A stretch of 64,000 nt of DNA, taken from contig NZ_CP099466.1 in the NCBI RefSeq assembly GCF_023921125.1, positions 310,001 to 374,000 on the forward strand, in the 5' to 3' direction. Positions 9,085-20,481 of this stretch are shown piece after piece; position 1 is the first letter of the stretch; each line of letters begins with the position of its first letter. The notes beneath the pieces are model-generated. The model was given only the letters and a program-made list of their open reading frames with translations, was not told the origin of the DNA and did not search any database. Source of the DNA: Arthrobacter caoxuetaonis. GTDB lineage: Bacteria; Actinomycetota; Actinomycetes; Actinomycetales; Micrococcaceae. Position numbers and translations under genes: made by a program.

Positions 9085-9462
9085 ATGATCCCCGGCATGG
9101 AGATCATCAGGCAGGTACTTGTTTTCGATGCCCCGGACCTTCACACAGAAAGTACCTTCTGGGCCTCCCTGCTGGGCGGAACGGTCGAGGCCGAAGATGA
9201 CTGGCACACCATCCGGGTAGACGGCCAGGAAGTCCTCGGCGTTCAGCTCGCCCCGAACCATATCCCGCCGCAGTGGCCGGACGGACAGCCGCAACAGCTG
9301 CATCTGGACCTGATGATCGAGGACCTGGATGAAGCTCACGCCGAGGCGATGGCGCTGGGCGCGAGCTTGCTCCAGGTTTCCCCGGATCCGAAAGCCGCGC
9401 ACGGCTTCCAGGTCTATGCCGATCCGGCCGGCCACCCGTTCTGCCTCTGCTGGGGAGACTAA
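9085..9462 (+). CDS. VOC/glyoxalase-like protein
   Basis: 125 residues with the two beta-alpha-beta-beta-beta modules of the vicinal-oxygen-chelate fold: an N-terminal [13 protein letters not shown] strand and a C-terminal [18 protein letters not shown] strand. ATG 9085 is preceded by GGGGAG at good spacing; an internal ATG at 9097 is an alternative. The gene ends convergently with the permease, sharing four bases. Substrate unknown; such stand-alone VOC proteins include lyases and resistance proteins. Confidence 0.7.
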   Translation: MIPGMEIIRQVLVFDAPDLHTESTFWASLLGGTVEAEDDWHTIRVDGQEVLGVQLAPNHIPPQWPDGQPQQLHLDLMIEDLDEAHAEAMALGASLLQVSPDPKAAHGFQVYADPAGHPFCLCWGD

Positions 9463-10904
9463 CCGGCCGGTGCCGGCGCCTTGGCAGCGACGTCGTTGTT
9501 CTCGCTGTACACACCCGTCTCATCTGCCAGCACGGCGCGTTCCCGGCCGGGACCGCGTACCCAAAGCCGGTAGGCCACAAAGAGCAATCCGATCCAGACG
9601 ACGCCGACGATCAGGGCGACCCGGGTATCCGGCATGATCCCCAGCAGCGCCACAATGAAGACCATGAAGCCCAGGGCGGCGTAGGAAGCAACCGGCCAGA
9701 ACGGGACGCCGAATTCTGATGCCGGCAGGCGCTGGCGCTTGATTTCCCGTTTCATCGCGATGTGGGAGAGCAGGATCATCAGCCACACCCATACGGTGGC
9801 AAAGGTCGCGATCGAAGCGATCAGCAGGAAGAGGGACTCGGGCAGCAGGGCATTAAGCACGACGCCGACAAGCAGGACTGCGGCCATCACGGCCACGGTC
9901 ATCCAGGGAACGCCGTGCCGGGAGATGCGGGCGAAGCCCGCCGGTGCCTGGCCCTGCCGGGCGAGGGCGAACATCATCCGGCCGGCACCGAAGGTATCCG
10001 AGTTGATGGCCGAGATCGCCGCGGTGATCACCACCGCGTTGAGGATGTGTGCGGCGGCCGGAATGCCCAGGGCGTCGAAGATCTGTACAAAGGGGCTGGT
10101 CTCGCCGTCGATCTGCTCCCACGGGAAAATCATCATCAGCACGGAGAGCGCGCCGACGTAGAACAGCAGGATGCGGACCGGGACGGTGTTGATTGCGGCG
10201 GGAATGGCCTTCTTCGGGTTTTCGGCTTCTCCTGCGGTAATACCAATGGTCTCGATGCCGCCGAACGCGAACATCACCACGGCAAAGGACGCCAGCACGC
10301 CCCAGATCCCGTTGGCGAAGAAGCCGCCGGATCCCAGGAGGGTGTCCAGGCCGGGATTAGCCGCATCCGGCAGGCCGAAACCGAAGACGATGATCGCGGC
10401 GCCGCCGGCGATCATGGCGATGATTGCCGAGACCTTGATGATGGAAAGCCAGAACTCGGTCTCGCCGAAAACCTTGACCCGCATCAGGTTCAGTGCGGCG
10501 ATCAGGAAGATGACGGCGAGGATCCAGATCCAGCGCGGAACCTCCGGAAACCAGAACCCCATGTAGATCCCAAAGGCCGTCACGTCCGCAATAGCGACGA
10601 TCGCCATTTCAAACGCGAAGGTCCAGCCGGTGATGAACCCGGCGAACGGGCCCAGGTAACGGCTGGCGTAGTGCCCGAAGGAACCGGACACCGGGTGCCG
10701 CACGGCCATCTCGCCGAGTGCCCGCATGACCAGGAACACCGCCGCCCCGCCAATGATGTAGGCCAGGAGCACTGCGGGACCGGCAGCCTGGATGGCTGCG
10801 GCGGATCCGTAGAACAGGCCCGTGCCAATAGCGGAGCCAAGTGCCATGAAACGGATGTGCCGGACGTTCAGTCCGCGGGCCAGCGCTTGGCCAAAGGAAG
10901 ACAT
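9459..10904 (-). CDS. APC-family amino-acid permease
   Basis: 481 residues and about 12 membrane helices. The start is typical of the amino-acid transporter family ([24 protein letters not shown]), with the conserved GE..NP motif in [13 protein letters not shown]. It most resembles the ProY/HisP-type proton-driven permeases for proline, histidine or related amino acids. It is transcribed toward the VOC gene and sits 3' of the aceB terminator region. Substrate specificity cannot be read from sequence alone. Confidence 0.85.
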   Translation of the reverse strand: MSSFGQALARGLNVRHIRFMALGSAIGTGLFYGSAAAIQAAGPAVLLAYIIGGAAVFLVMRALGEMAVRHPVSGSFGHYASRYLGPFAGFITGWTFAFEMAIVAIADVTAFGIYMGFWFPEVPRWIWILAVIFLIAALNLMRVKVFGETEFWLSIIKVSAIIAMIAGGAAIIVFGFGLPDAANPGLDTLLGSGGFFANGIWGVLASFAVVMFAFGGIETIGITAGEAENPKKAIPAAINTVPVRILLFYVGALSVLMMIFPWEQIDGETSPFVQIFDALGIPAAAHILNAVVITAAISAINSDTFGAGRMMFALARQGQAPAGFARISRHGVPWMTVAVMAAVLLVGVVLNALLPESLFLLIASIATFATVWVWLMILLSHIAMKREIKRQRLPASEFGVPFWPVASYAALGFMVFIVALLGIMPDTRVALIVGVVWIGLLFVAYRLWVRGPGRERAVLADETGVYSENNDVAAKAPAPAG

Positions 10905-11040
10905 GGAGAAACACCTTGAAGTGGGGGATTAGCCGCAGCGGCGGCCAATCAATGGTACGCCTCCCGGCGCCTGCGCTGCCGGGAAGCGGACTCGGCCGTG
11001 AGTGGTATCTGCCACAACGGCACGCTTTAAACGGCAAGCG

Positions 11041-11072
11041 GCGGGGCCGGACGCTTTCGCATCCAGCCCCGC
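11041..11072 (-). terminator. Probable terminator of aceB
   Basis: GCGGGGC and GCCCCGC arms enclose a mostly paired GGACGC/GCATCC inner stem with a TTTC loop, 20 bases beyond the aceB stop. On the minus strand a short TTTAAA follows about 15 bases later, so the U-tract is weak. Confidence 0.5.
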
Positions 11073-11092
11073 CGCCAGCCGGAACTCAGGAC

Positions 11093-12724
<1,632 letters not shown>

Positions 12725-12777
12725 GGCGTGCTCCTTGGCATCTTTCAAAAGTTTGGGGTTCCTCCGCCCCTCCTCCC

Positions 12778-12837
12778 GCCGAAAGGGCAGTTACGGCTGT
12801 TTTCAGGGCTGAAACGAGCCGTAACTGGCCTCTCGGC
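12778..12837. repeat. REP-like palindrome, copy 1
   Basis: Imperfect inverted repeat of about 29 bases per arm between aceA and aceB, centred on TTTCAGGGCTGAAA. The core of each arm is CAGTTACGGCT / AGCCGTAACTG. A second, cleaner copy lies at 15851-15908, so this is a dispersed element and not a gene-specific terminator. Confidence 0.75.
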
Positions 12838-12867
12838 GGAGAGGGAAGGCATGAGGGGTGACGCGGT

Positions 12868-14181
<1,314 letters not shown>

Positions 14182-14328
14182 GCCAAACATCTCCTCGGTT
14201 TGCGGTGCGAGCCGGTGGTGCGTGAATCCGGCATTTCCTTGCTGTGCAATCAACACTCGGGCAAAAACAACCCCCTTTCTAGAGGTCTTCTATGGAAAGA
14301 AACGCAGTTCTTCGCATATTGTGAATTT
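14182..14328. promoter_or_regulatory. Divergent aceA / regulator promoter region
   Basis: 147 bases between two divergent starts, clearly more A/T-rich than its flanks near 14262-14330 (AAAAACAACC, TTTCTAGAGG, CATATTGTGAATTTG). It holds a direct repeat TTGTGAATTTGTGA at the regulator start. I expect the operator of the divergent RamB-like regulator here but cannot match a known site with certainty. Confidence 0.5.
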
Positions 14329-15825
14329 GTGACCAGTGCAACATGGAACCGGCCCCTTCCTGCCGGCAAAACGGACGACGACGGCGCCTCGGGCTCCTCG
14401 CTCGACGTGATCAGCCTGGGCCGCCGGGTGCGCCATCTGCGCAAGGCCAAGGGCATGACGCTCGATGACCTGGGGGCCGCCGTCGGGACTGTGGCTTCGC
14501 AGCTTTCCCTGCTCGAAAACGGCAAGCGCGAGCCGAAACTCGGGATGCTGCAGTCCCTGGCGAAAGCACTCGACGTGAGCATCGACCAGCTGCTGGGGTC
14601 CGAGCCGCCGAGCCGCCGGGCAGCCCTGGAAATCGAGTTGGAACGGGCCCAGCGCGGACCGCTGTACCAATCCCTGGGCCTGCCGAAAGTCCGCATTTCT
14701 TCGCGTTTGCCGCTTGACGTGCTCGAATCCCTGGTCGGGCTGCAGTCCGAACTCGAGCGCCGGCTCAACGAGCAGGTGGCAACGCCGGAGGAAGCCCGCC
14801 GCGCCAATGGTGAACTGCGGGTCATGATGCGCGAGCGGAACAACTACTTCCCGGAGTATGAGCAAGCCGCACAAAAGGTCCTGGACTCCGTGGGCCACAC
14901 CAACGGCCCGCTGTCCCAGCACGTCATCGCGGACATTGCCGCCCATCTCGGCTTCAGCCTGCACCACGTTTCCGACCTGCCGCACTCCACGCGGTCCGTG
15001 ACGGACCTCAAGAACAAGCGGATCTACCTGACCCAGTCCCAGCGCTCCGAACACGATCCGCGTTCGGTGCTGCTCCAGGCGCTCGGGCACTACGTGCTGG
15101 ACCACCAGACGCCCAGCAGCTACGGGGAGTTCCTCAGCCAGCGGGTCGCCACGAACTACTTCGCTGCTGCCCTGCTGCTGCCGGAAAAGGCCACCGTGGA
15201 ATTCCTGCAGCGCGCCAAGACGGCCAAGGAAATCGCCGTCGAGGACATCCGTGACGCCTTCGCCGTTTCCTATGAGACCGCGGCGCACCGGTTCACCAAC
15301 CTGGCCACCGAGCACCTGGGTATCCGCACGCACTTCCAGAAAGTGCATGAGAGCGGCATTGTCTATAAGGCTTATGAGAACGACGGCGTGACGTTCCCTT
15401 CCGACCACACAGGAGCCATCGAGGGGCAGCCGATCTGCCGCTACTGGACCTCACGCGAAGTTTTCTCGGTGCCGGATAAGTTCAGCGCCTACAACCAGTA
15501 CACCGACACCCCTGCCGGCACCTTCTGGTGCACTGCGCGAACAGAACGAAGCTCCGGCGGCCTGTTCTCACTGAGCATCGGCGTGCCGTACGCGCACGTG
15601 AAGTGGTTCCGCGGCCGGGACACCACCGAACGTTCCAAGTCCCGCTGCCCGGATCCGGACTGCTGCCGGACGCCGCCGGCGGAGCTGGCATCGGAATGGT
15701 CCGGCATGGCCTGGCCGAGCGCCCGGGCACACTCGCACCTCCTGGCTGCCCTGCCGCCGGGCGCGTTCCCCGGCGTGGACGAGACCGAGGTCTACAGCTT
15801 CCTGCAGGCGCACGCGGGGGACTGA
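14329..15825 (+). CDS. RamB/ScfR-type transcriptional regulator
   Basis: 498 residues. An XRE helix-turn-helix occupies about 28-85 (LGRRVRHLRKAKGMTLDDLG, then SQLSLLENGKREPKLGML). A central IrrE/ImmA-like domain follows, in which the zinc motif is degraded to LLQALGHYVLDH, and a C-terminal short-chain fatty-acyl regulator domain carries a CPDPDCC cluster. Members include Corynebacterium RamB, which controls aceA and aceB according to acetate status. Its position divergent from aceA supports the same role. GTG 14329 is the most upstream usable start and has no evident ribosome site, so the mRNA may be leaderless; GTG 14407 is an alternative. Confidence 0.85.
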   Translation: MTSATWNRPLPAGKTDDDGASGSSLDVISLGRRVRHLRKAKGMTLDDLGAAVGTVASQLSLLENGKREPKLGMLQSLAKALDVSIDQLLGSEPPSRRAALEIELERAQRGPLYQSLGLPKVRISSRLPLDVLESLVGLQSELERRLNEQVATPEEARRANGELRVMMRERNNYFPEYEQAAQKVLDSVGHTNGPLSQHVIADIAAHLGFSLHHVSDLPHSTRSVTDLKNKRIYLTQSQRSEHDPRSVLLQALGHYVLDHQTPSSYGEFLSQRVATNYFAAALLLPEKATVEFLQRAKTAKEIAVEDIRDAFAVSYETAAHRFTNLATEHLGIRTHFQKVHESGIVYKAYENDGVTFPSDHTGAIEGQPICRYWTSREVFSVPDKFSAYNQYTDTPAGTFWCTARTERSSGGLFSLSIGVPYAHVKWFRGRDTTERSKSRCPDPDCCRTPPAELASEWSGMAWPSARAHSHLLAALPPGAFPGVDETEVYSFLQAHAGD

Positions 15826-15850
15826 CCCGTCCTGCCGCCCGCCCCACCCA

Positions 15851-15908
15851 CCGAGAGGCCAGTTACGGCTCGTTTCAGGCGCGAAAAGAGCCGTAACTGG
15901 CCTCTCGG
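15851..15908. repeat. REP-like palindrome, copy 2
   Basis: Near-perfect inverted repeat between the convergent regulator and map genes. Arms of 26 bases begin CCGAGAGGCCAGTTACGG and enclose a six-base centre. It shares its arm sequence with copy 1 at 12778-12837. It could terminate transcription from both sides. It is followed by an 11-base G tract (15913-15923). Confidence 0.8.
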
Positions 15909-15930
15909 CGGCGGGGGGGGGGGACGGGGA

Positions 15931-16707
15931 TTACGACGGTGTGGGCAGGGTGAGGATCTCGGCGCCGTCGTCCGTGATGATGATGGTGTGCTCGCTGTGC
16001 GCACTGCGGGCACCCGTCGAGCTGCGCAGCGTCCATCCGTCCGCGTCGAAGGTGAGCTGGTCCGTGTCGGCCATGACCCACGGTTCCAGGGCCAGCATCA
16101 GGCCGGGCGTGAGGACGTAGCCGCGCCCGGGGCGGCCGGTGTTGGGAATGTGCGGGTCCTGGTGCATGGTGGAGCCGATGCCGTGGCCGCCGAATTCGGT
16201 GTTCACCGGATAGCCGGCGTCGCTCAGTACCGTGCCGATCGCGTGTGAGAGGTCGCCGATGCGTGCTCCCGGGCGAGCTGCGGCAATTCCGGCTGCCAGC
16301 GCCTTTTCGGTGGCCCTAATCATTTCGATGCTGCCGGCCGGTTTAATGTCTCCGACAAGAAAGCTGATCGCGGAGTCAGCCGCGATTCCGTCCTTGGAGA
16401 CGGCAAGGTCCAGGCTGAGCAGGTCCCCGTCCCGCAGCTGGTAGTCGTGGGGCAGGCCGTGCAGCACGGCGTCGTTCACCCCGGTGCAGATGTAGTGCCC
16501 GAAGGGTCCGCGGCCGAAGGACGGCTCATAGTCGATGTAGCAGGACGTGGCACCCGCATCCCGAATCATGTCGCCCGTCCACTGATCGATGTCCAGCAGG
16601 TTGGTGCCGACGGCTGCCCGCTTCTTCATGGCCTGAAGGATGTCCGCCACGAGCCGGCCGGTGACCCGGGCCTTTGCCGCTTCCGCTGCGTTCAGGATTT
16701 CGATCAT
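15931..16707 (-). CDS. map: Type I methionine aminopeptidase
   Basis: 258 residues. It removes the initiator Met from nascent proteins. Metal ligands are visible in the usual order: the Asp pair in SLDLAV and ISFLVGD-type strands, His in GHGIGSTMHQDPHIPN, and Glu in MLALEPWV and the terminal SAHSEHTIII. ATG 16707 has GAAAGG six bases upstream and begins MIEILNAAEAAKAR; longer forms lack a ribosome site. The next region upstream holds a decayed Fpg/Nei copy. Confidence 0.92.
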   Translation of the reverse strand: MIEILNAAEAAKARVTGRLVADILQAMKKRAAVGTNLLDIDQWTGDMIRDAGATSCYIDYEPSFGRGPFGHYICTGVNDAVLHGLPHDYQLRDGDLLSLDLAVSKDGIAADSAISFLVGDIKPAGSIEMIRATEKALAAGIAAARPGARIGDLSHAIGTVLSDAGYPVNTEFGGHGIGSTMHQDPHIPNTGRPGRGYVLTPGLMLALEPWVMADTDQLTFDADGWTLRSSTGARSAHSEHTIIITDDGAEILTLPTPS

Positions 16708-16777
16708 GTGGTGCCTTTCGGGGGCAGGAGAATTCGGCGTCTGTTCTGCATTCTGGCAGAACGTGTGAGGGTGAGGC

Positions 16778-16870
16778 ATGCCCACGATGCCAGAAGTGCA
16801 GTGACTCTCCGACTTCCTGCGGTGAAAGCTGCTGCCCGAACGACGCGCCGCCCGCTCCAGTGGAGTGTCC
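16778..16870 (+). pseudogene. Decayed 5' fragment of an Fpg/Nei gene
   Basis: This stretch aligns base for base, with few changes, to the first ~85 bases of the intact glycosylase gene at 18455. It reads MPTMPEVQ-stop-LSDFLR-stop-KLLP against MPEMPEVQGLADFLRSKLLP. Two codons (GGA and TCA in the intact gene) are TGA here. Similarity fades near the first arm of the palindrome at 16870. It is a remnant left by a duplication or by insertion of the DoxX-ECF41 pair. Confidence 0.8.
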
Positions 16871-16892
16871 CTGTGACATGCCCTGCGGGGAA

Positions 16893-16919
16893 TGTCACAG
16901 GAACGGAGCCTGTGACGTC
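16893..16919 (+). promoter_or_regulatory. ECF41-type promoter of the DoxX gene
   Basis: TGTCACA, exactly 16 bases, then CGTC: the consensus I recall for ECF41 sigma factors. It ends 37 bases before the DoxX start codon. The TGTCACA box is also the right arm of a perfect 10-bp inverted repeat (CCTGTGACAT, 12 bases, ATGTCACAGG; 16870-16901). The ECF41 sigma gene lies directly downstream, so autoregulation of the pair is likely. Confidence 0.8.
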
Positions 16920-16956
16920 TTCCTTGATGTAGGTATTCCCCATCAAGGAGCTGATC

Positions 16957-17340
16957 ATGAACCTCACACTGTGGATTGCCGCCGTGCTGCTTGCCGCCAT
17001 CGCGCTCGCCGCCGGCCTAACCAAGCTGTTCGTGCCGCAGGCCAGGCTTGCCGCGGCCAAGGGAGGGGGATGGACTGCCGATGTCAGCGTCGGATTCCTT
17101 CGGACCCTGGGCGTCCTTGAAATCCTGGCTGCAGCGGGTCTGATCCTGCCGGCAGTCACCGGAGTTGCACCCATTCTGGTGCCGGTGACCGCAGGCTGCT
17201 GGGTCCTGCTGATGATCGGGGCGATGATGACGCACGGCCGGCGCGGTGAGAGCGCGTTGGTGCTCCTCAACCTGGCGTATTTGGCTCTTGCGGCCTTCAT
17301 CGCCTGGGGCCGGTTCGGGCCGGAATCGTTTACCGCCTGA
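16957..17340 (+). CDS. DoxX-family membrane protein
   Basis: 127 residues and four membrane helices (about 4-24, 47-67, 70-92, 102-120), with the AAGLTKLF loop after helix 1 and GVLEILAAAGLILP in helix 2, as in DoxX/DoxD-like proteins. AAGGAG lies six bases before ATG 16957. It sits directly behind an ECF41 promoter and 124 bases before the sigma gene, so it is the probable target of that sigma factor. DoxX proteins are linked to thiol or redox stress in some actinobacteria; the role here is unknown. Confidence 0.8.
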   Translation: MNLTLWIAAVLLAAIALAAGLTKLFVPQARLAAAKGGGWTADVSVGFLRTLGVLEILAAAGLILPAVTGVAPILVPVTAGCWVLLMIGAMMTHGRRGESALVLLNLAYLALAAFIAWGRFGPESFTA

Positions 17341-17464
17341 GAAGAGTCCTGCGGTACTGCGGAGGTGCTCAAGTGCCTTGTCAGGTGCTGCCCCGGAGCG
17401 GAGGATGGTGGTCATATCAGCGGTGCCGCGGGCACGGGAGGCACCGTCGCGGAAAGGGGTTTCG

Positions 17465-18382
17465 GTGGGCCGGACCGAAGAGTTCCTGGAGCTTCGGCCG
17501 CTGCTGTTTTCGATCGCCTACCGGATGCTGGGCAGCGTGAGCGAGGCCGAGGACGTGCTGCAGGATACCTGGCTGCGGTATGTGGCCTACCCCGGGGAAC
17601 CCCGCTCGGCCAAGTCTTTCTTGTCTGCTGCGGTGACCCGGGGATCGATCGACGTACTGCGTTCGGCACGGGTCCGAAGGGAGGAATACGTCGGCGCATG
17701 GCTCCCGGAACCTCTGGTGGACGATCCGTATGAGGACCCCGAGCGGATGGCAGAACTGGCTGATTCGGTATCCCTGGCCGCCCTGCTGCTGCTGGAACGC
17801 CTCAGCCCGCTGGAACGGGCGGTCTTCGTCCTGAGGGAGGTCTTCGACGTCGACTACGCAGAGGTTGCGTCTGCCGTGGGGCGTTCGGAGACAGCCTGCC
17901 GCCAATTGGCGGTCAGGGCGAGGGACCATATGGCCGCCGGGAAGCCGCGTTTCGCGGCGGACCGGGCCGAGCAATCGGAACTGGCGTCCCGTTTCTTTGC
18001 TGCCCTTAGCGACGGGGACGTCGCCGGCCTGCAGGCGGTACTCGCCGCCGAAGTGTCGATGGTCGGCGACGGCGGCGGCAAGGCACCGCAGTTGGCCCGG
18101 CCGGTCATCGGTGCCGAAAACGTGGCCCGCCTGCTCGCCTCCGCCTTCCCCCGCCTGGTCCGGCTGGAGGTCACCATCGAACAGCACCAGATCAATGGAC
18201 AACCCGGCGCGATCGTCCGGGACCGGAACGGCCTGGTGCTCAACACGATGGTGCTGGATATCCTCGACGGGCAGATCCAGGCCATCCGATCGGTCGTCAA
18301 TCCGGACAAGCTGGGGCATCTGGGCCCGGTGGCGGATGCTTGGGCCCTCGACCGTGAATTCCGGCATCCGGGGGACAGCTGA
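17465..18382 (+). CDS. ECF41-family sigma factor with SnoaL-like C-terminal domain
   Basis: 305 residues. Region 2 opens with LRPLLFSIAYRMLGSVSEAED; region 4 has LSPLERAVFVLREVFDVDYAEVA. The three marks of ECF41 are all present: WLPEP in the linker (about 79), DGGGK (about 202) and NPDKL (about 279) in the NTF2/SnoaL-like extension that acts as a built-in regulator in place of an anti-sigma factor. GTG 17465 follows GGAAAGGGG; ATG 17405 is an alternative start. The upstream DoxX gene carries a matching ECF41 promoter. Confidence 0.93.
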   Translation: MGRTEEFLELRPLLFSIAYRMLGSVSEAEDVLQDTWLRYVAYPGEPRSAKSFLSAAVTRGSIDVLRSARVRREEYVGAWLPEPLVDDPYEDPERMAELADSVSLAALLLLERLSPLERAVFVLREVFDVDYAEVASAVGRSETACRQLAVRARDHMAAGKPRFAADRAEQSELASRFFAALSDGDVAGLQAVLAAEVSMVGDGGGKAPQLARPVIGAENVARLLASAFPRLVRLEVTIEQHQINGQPGAIVRDRNGLVLNTMVLDILDGQIQAIRSVVNPDKLGHLGPVADAWALDREFRHPGDS

Positions 18383-18454
18383 CCTGTCGGACTGCCTGGA
18401 TCATCAGCCGGAGAGGAGCTGGTTCGGAAAATCGGTTTCGCCTAGGGTGTACCC

Positions 18455-19342
18455 ATGCCCGAGATGCCCGAAGTGCAGGGACTCGCCGACTTCCTGCGGT
18501 CAAAGCTGCTGCCGGTGGACGCCCCGCCCGCAGTGGTGTCCGACGTCGAAGTGCTGTCCTTCTCTGTACTGAAGACCGCCGAGGTTCCGCTGGATGCCTT
18601 GAAGGACGGGCCGGTGACCGCCGTCGGCCGCCGCGGCAAGTTCCTCATCATCACTGCCGGCGGCGTTCACCTGGTGATTCATCTGGCCAAGGCGGGATGG
18701 CTGCGCTTCTCCGATGCGCTGAAGCCCGGCAGGCTGCGTCCGGGCAAGGGTGCCATGGCATTGCGCGTGCGGTTCGCCCCGCAGGATCCCGCCGGGGATG
18801 AACCCGGCTTCGATCTCACCGAGGCCGGCACCAAGAAGTCCCTGGCGGTCTATGTGGTCCGGGACGTGGAGGAAGTGCCCGGGATCGCGCGGCTGGGACC
18901 GGAAGCGTTCGACGTCGACCAGGAGACTTTTGCGGCCCTGGTCGCCGGCCACCGCGGGCAGATCAAGGGCCTGCTGCGGGACCAGTCGGTCATCGCGGGA
19001 GTCGGCAACGCCTACAGCGACGAGATCCTGCACGCCGCGCATCTCTCGCCGTTCGCCAACGCCTCGAAGCTGACTCCTGAGGAAGTCGAACGCCTGTACC
19101 AGGCCATGGGTGCCGTTTTGGAGTCGGCAATCGAGAACGCGTCCGGCCGCCCTGCCGCGGAGCTGAAGGACTCCAAACGCCGGGCCCTGCGGGTGCACGC
19201 CAGGACCGGGGAACTGTGTCCGGTGTGCGGGGATACCGTGCGTGAAGTGTCCTTCGCCGACTCGTCGCTGCAGTACTGCCCCACCTGCCAGACCGGCGGG
19301 AAACTCCTGGCCGACCGCCGGCTGTCCAAACTGCTGAAATAG
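18455..19342 (+). CDS. Fpg/Nei-family DNA glycosylase
   Basis: 295 residues. It removes oxidised bases and cleaves the strand at the abasic site. The N-terminus MPEMPEV supplies the catalytic Pro 2 and Glu 3 of the family. The helix-two-turn-helix with RDQSVIAGVGNAYSDEIL and a C-terminal zinc finger (CPVCGD, then YCPTCQTGG) are intact. Length is near that of typical Fpg. Its first ~85 bases recur as a broken copy 1.7 kb upstream. A second glycosylase gene of the family is at 53281. Confidence 0.9.
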   Translation: MPEMPEVQGLADFLRSKLLPVDAPPAVVSDVEVLSFSVLKTAEVPLDALKDGPVTAVGRRGKFLIITAGGVHLVIHLAKAGWLRFSDALKPGRLRPGKGAMALRVRFAPQDPAGDEPGFDLTEAGTKKSLAVYVVRDVEEVPGIARLGPEAFDVDQETFAALVAGHRGQIKGLLRDQSVIAGVGNAYSDEILHAAHLSPFANASKLTPEEVERLYQAMGAVLESAIENASGRPAAELKDSKRRALRVHARTGELCPVCGDTVREVSFADSSLQYCPTCQTGGKLLADRRLSKLLK

Positions 19343-19352
19343 GAGCCCCGGT

Positions 19353-19369
19353 TATCCGCTTGGCGGATA
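19353..19369. promoter_or_regulatory. 17-bp operator TATCC-N7-GGATA, site 1
   Basis: Palindrome TATCCGC-TTG-GCGGATA, about 95 bases before the dioxygenase start. The outer pattern TATCC-N7-GGATA recurs exactly at 30871 before the transporter operon. It contains the T-N11-A core of LysR-type sites; the LysR gene at 25809 is the obvious candidate regulator. Confidence 0.7.
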
Positions 19370-19401
19370 CCTCACATAGTAAATAACGTCTTCCTCGAAT
19401 A

Positions 19402-19417
19402 TATGACGGCGATCACA
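19402..19417. promoter_or_regulatory. CRP/GlxR-like site, catabolic operon
   Basis: TATGA-N6-TCACA, one mismatch from TGTGA-N6-TCACA, 45 bases before the start codon of the dioxygenase gene. It lies in the A/T-rich promoter region downstream of the LysR-like operator. Related sites occur at 30793 and 34961. Confidence 0.5.
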
Positions 19418-19461
19418 GTTAGAGCTGAACCACTCAGCAACTAACGAATGGAAGAACGCCC

Positions 19462-20481
19462 GTGGAACGACTCCTCTCCCATCTGGCTCACCTGGAAATC
19501 ACCAGCCCTGATGTCGAAGCTTCTGCCCGTTTCTACGTGGAAAAATTCGGCATGCGGCAGGTCGACTCGATCGACGGCGCGTCCTATCTGCGCTGCTGGG
19601 GCGACTACTACCGCTACAGCCTGGTGATACGCCCCGGTGCCGAACCGTCTCTGGCGAACATGGCCTGGCGCACCGCGTCCGCGGAAGCGCTTGGAGCTGC
19701 GGCTGCAAGCATCGAGGCAGCCGGCGTACAGGGTGAATGGGTCGCCGGAGGGCACGCCCATGGGAAGGCCTACCAGTTCACCGGTCCCTACGGGCATCGC
19801 ATGAAGCTCTTCTACGAGGTGGAGAACTACACGGCAGACCCCGGCTTCGAATCCTCCTACCCGGACCGGCCTGAACGCCGCAGCAGCCATGCCGCCGCCC
19901 CCCGCTTCCTGGACCACGTGACCATCGCAGCCAGCGACGTGCGCGGTTTCGCCGACTGGTACAACCGCGCCCTGGGCTTCCGGATCATGGCATTTACCAC
20001 TCTGGATGAAGCGCCGATCACTGTCTTTTCCGTACTGACCACCAACGAGAAGTCCCACGACCTGGGGGTCGTCATGGATACTTCGGACCGCGCCGGGCGG
20101 GTAAACCACATTGCCTTCTGGGTAGACACCCATGAGGATCTGCTGCGAACCGCCGACGTACTCATGGAGAACGGCACGCCGATGGAGTACGGTCCCTCCA
20201 TTCACGGCATTGGGGAACAGAATTTCCTGTACTTCCGTGAACCCAGCGGCCTGCGTGTTGAGCTGAATTCCGGCGGATACCGCAACTACGTGCCGGATTG
20301 GGAGGCCAAGACCTGGAAGCCTTCCCTTGGGTCGAACAATTTCTACCGCAACGGGTCAATGCCGCATTCCATGACAGAGTCCTTTCCGCTCGCGGACGGA
20401 TTCACTGCGACGGAAGAAGGAGCGTCGGATGAAATGAAGAAGGCACTGCTGAACCCCTACGCCGAGCATGGACAAGGCTAG
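19462..20481 (+). CDS. Extradiol (catechol 2,3-) dioxygenase
   Basis: 339 residues, two-domain type I extradiol dioxygenase of the VOC superfamily. The metal triad is visible as His in FLDHVTIAA, His in RVNHIAFWV and Glu in GLRVELNSGG. It opens a catecholic ring next to the hydroxyl pair (meta cleavage). GTG 19462 follows GGAAG. First gene of a six-gene plus-strand operon, and its stop overlaps the FAH-family start by 14 bases. About 60 C-terminal residues beyond the dioxygenase core are Trp/Asn-rich, as in homoprotocatechuate-type enzymes. Substrate unknown. Confidence 0.87.
   Translation: MERLLSHLAHLEITSPDVEASARFYVEKFGMRQVDSIDGASYLRCWGDYYRYSLVIRPGAEPSLANMAWRTASAEALGAAAASIEAAGVQGEWVAGGHAHGKAYQFTGPYGHRMKLFYEVENYTADPGFESSYPDRPERRSSHAAAPRFLDHVTIAASDVRGFADWYNRALGFRIMAFTTLDEAPITVFSVLTTNEKSHDLGVVMDTSDRAGRVNHIAFWVDTHEDLLRTADVLMENGTPMEYGPSIHGIGEQNFLYFREPSGLRVELNSGGYRNYVPDWEAKTWKPSLGSNNFYRNGSMPHSMTESFPLADGFTATEEGASDEMKKALLNPYAEHGQG

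Noticed and set aside
16850..16880. Second ECF41 promoter on the minus strand toward map
   Set aside because: TGTCACA is present on that strand, but the bases 16 positions on are GCGG and not CGTC.
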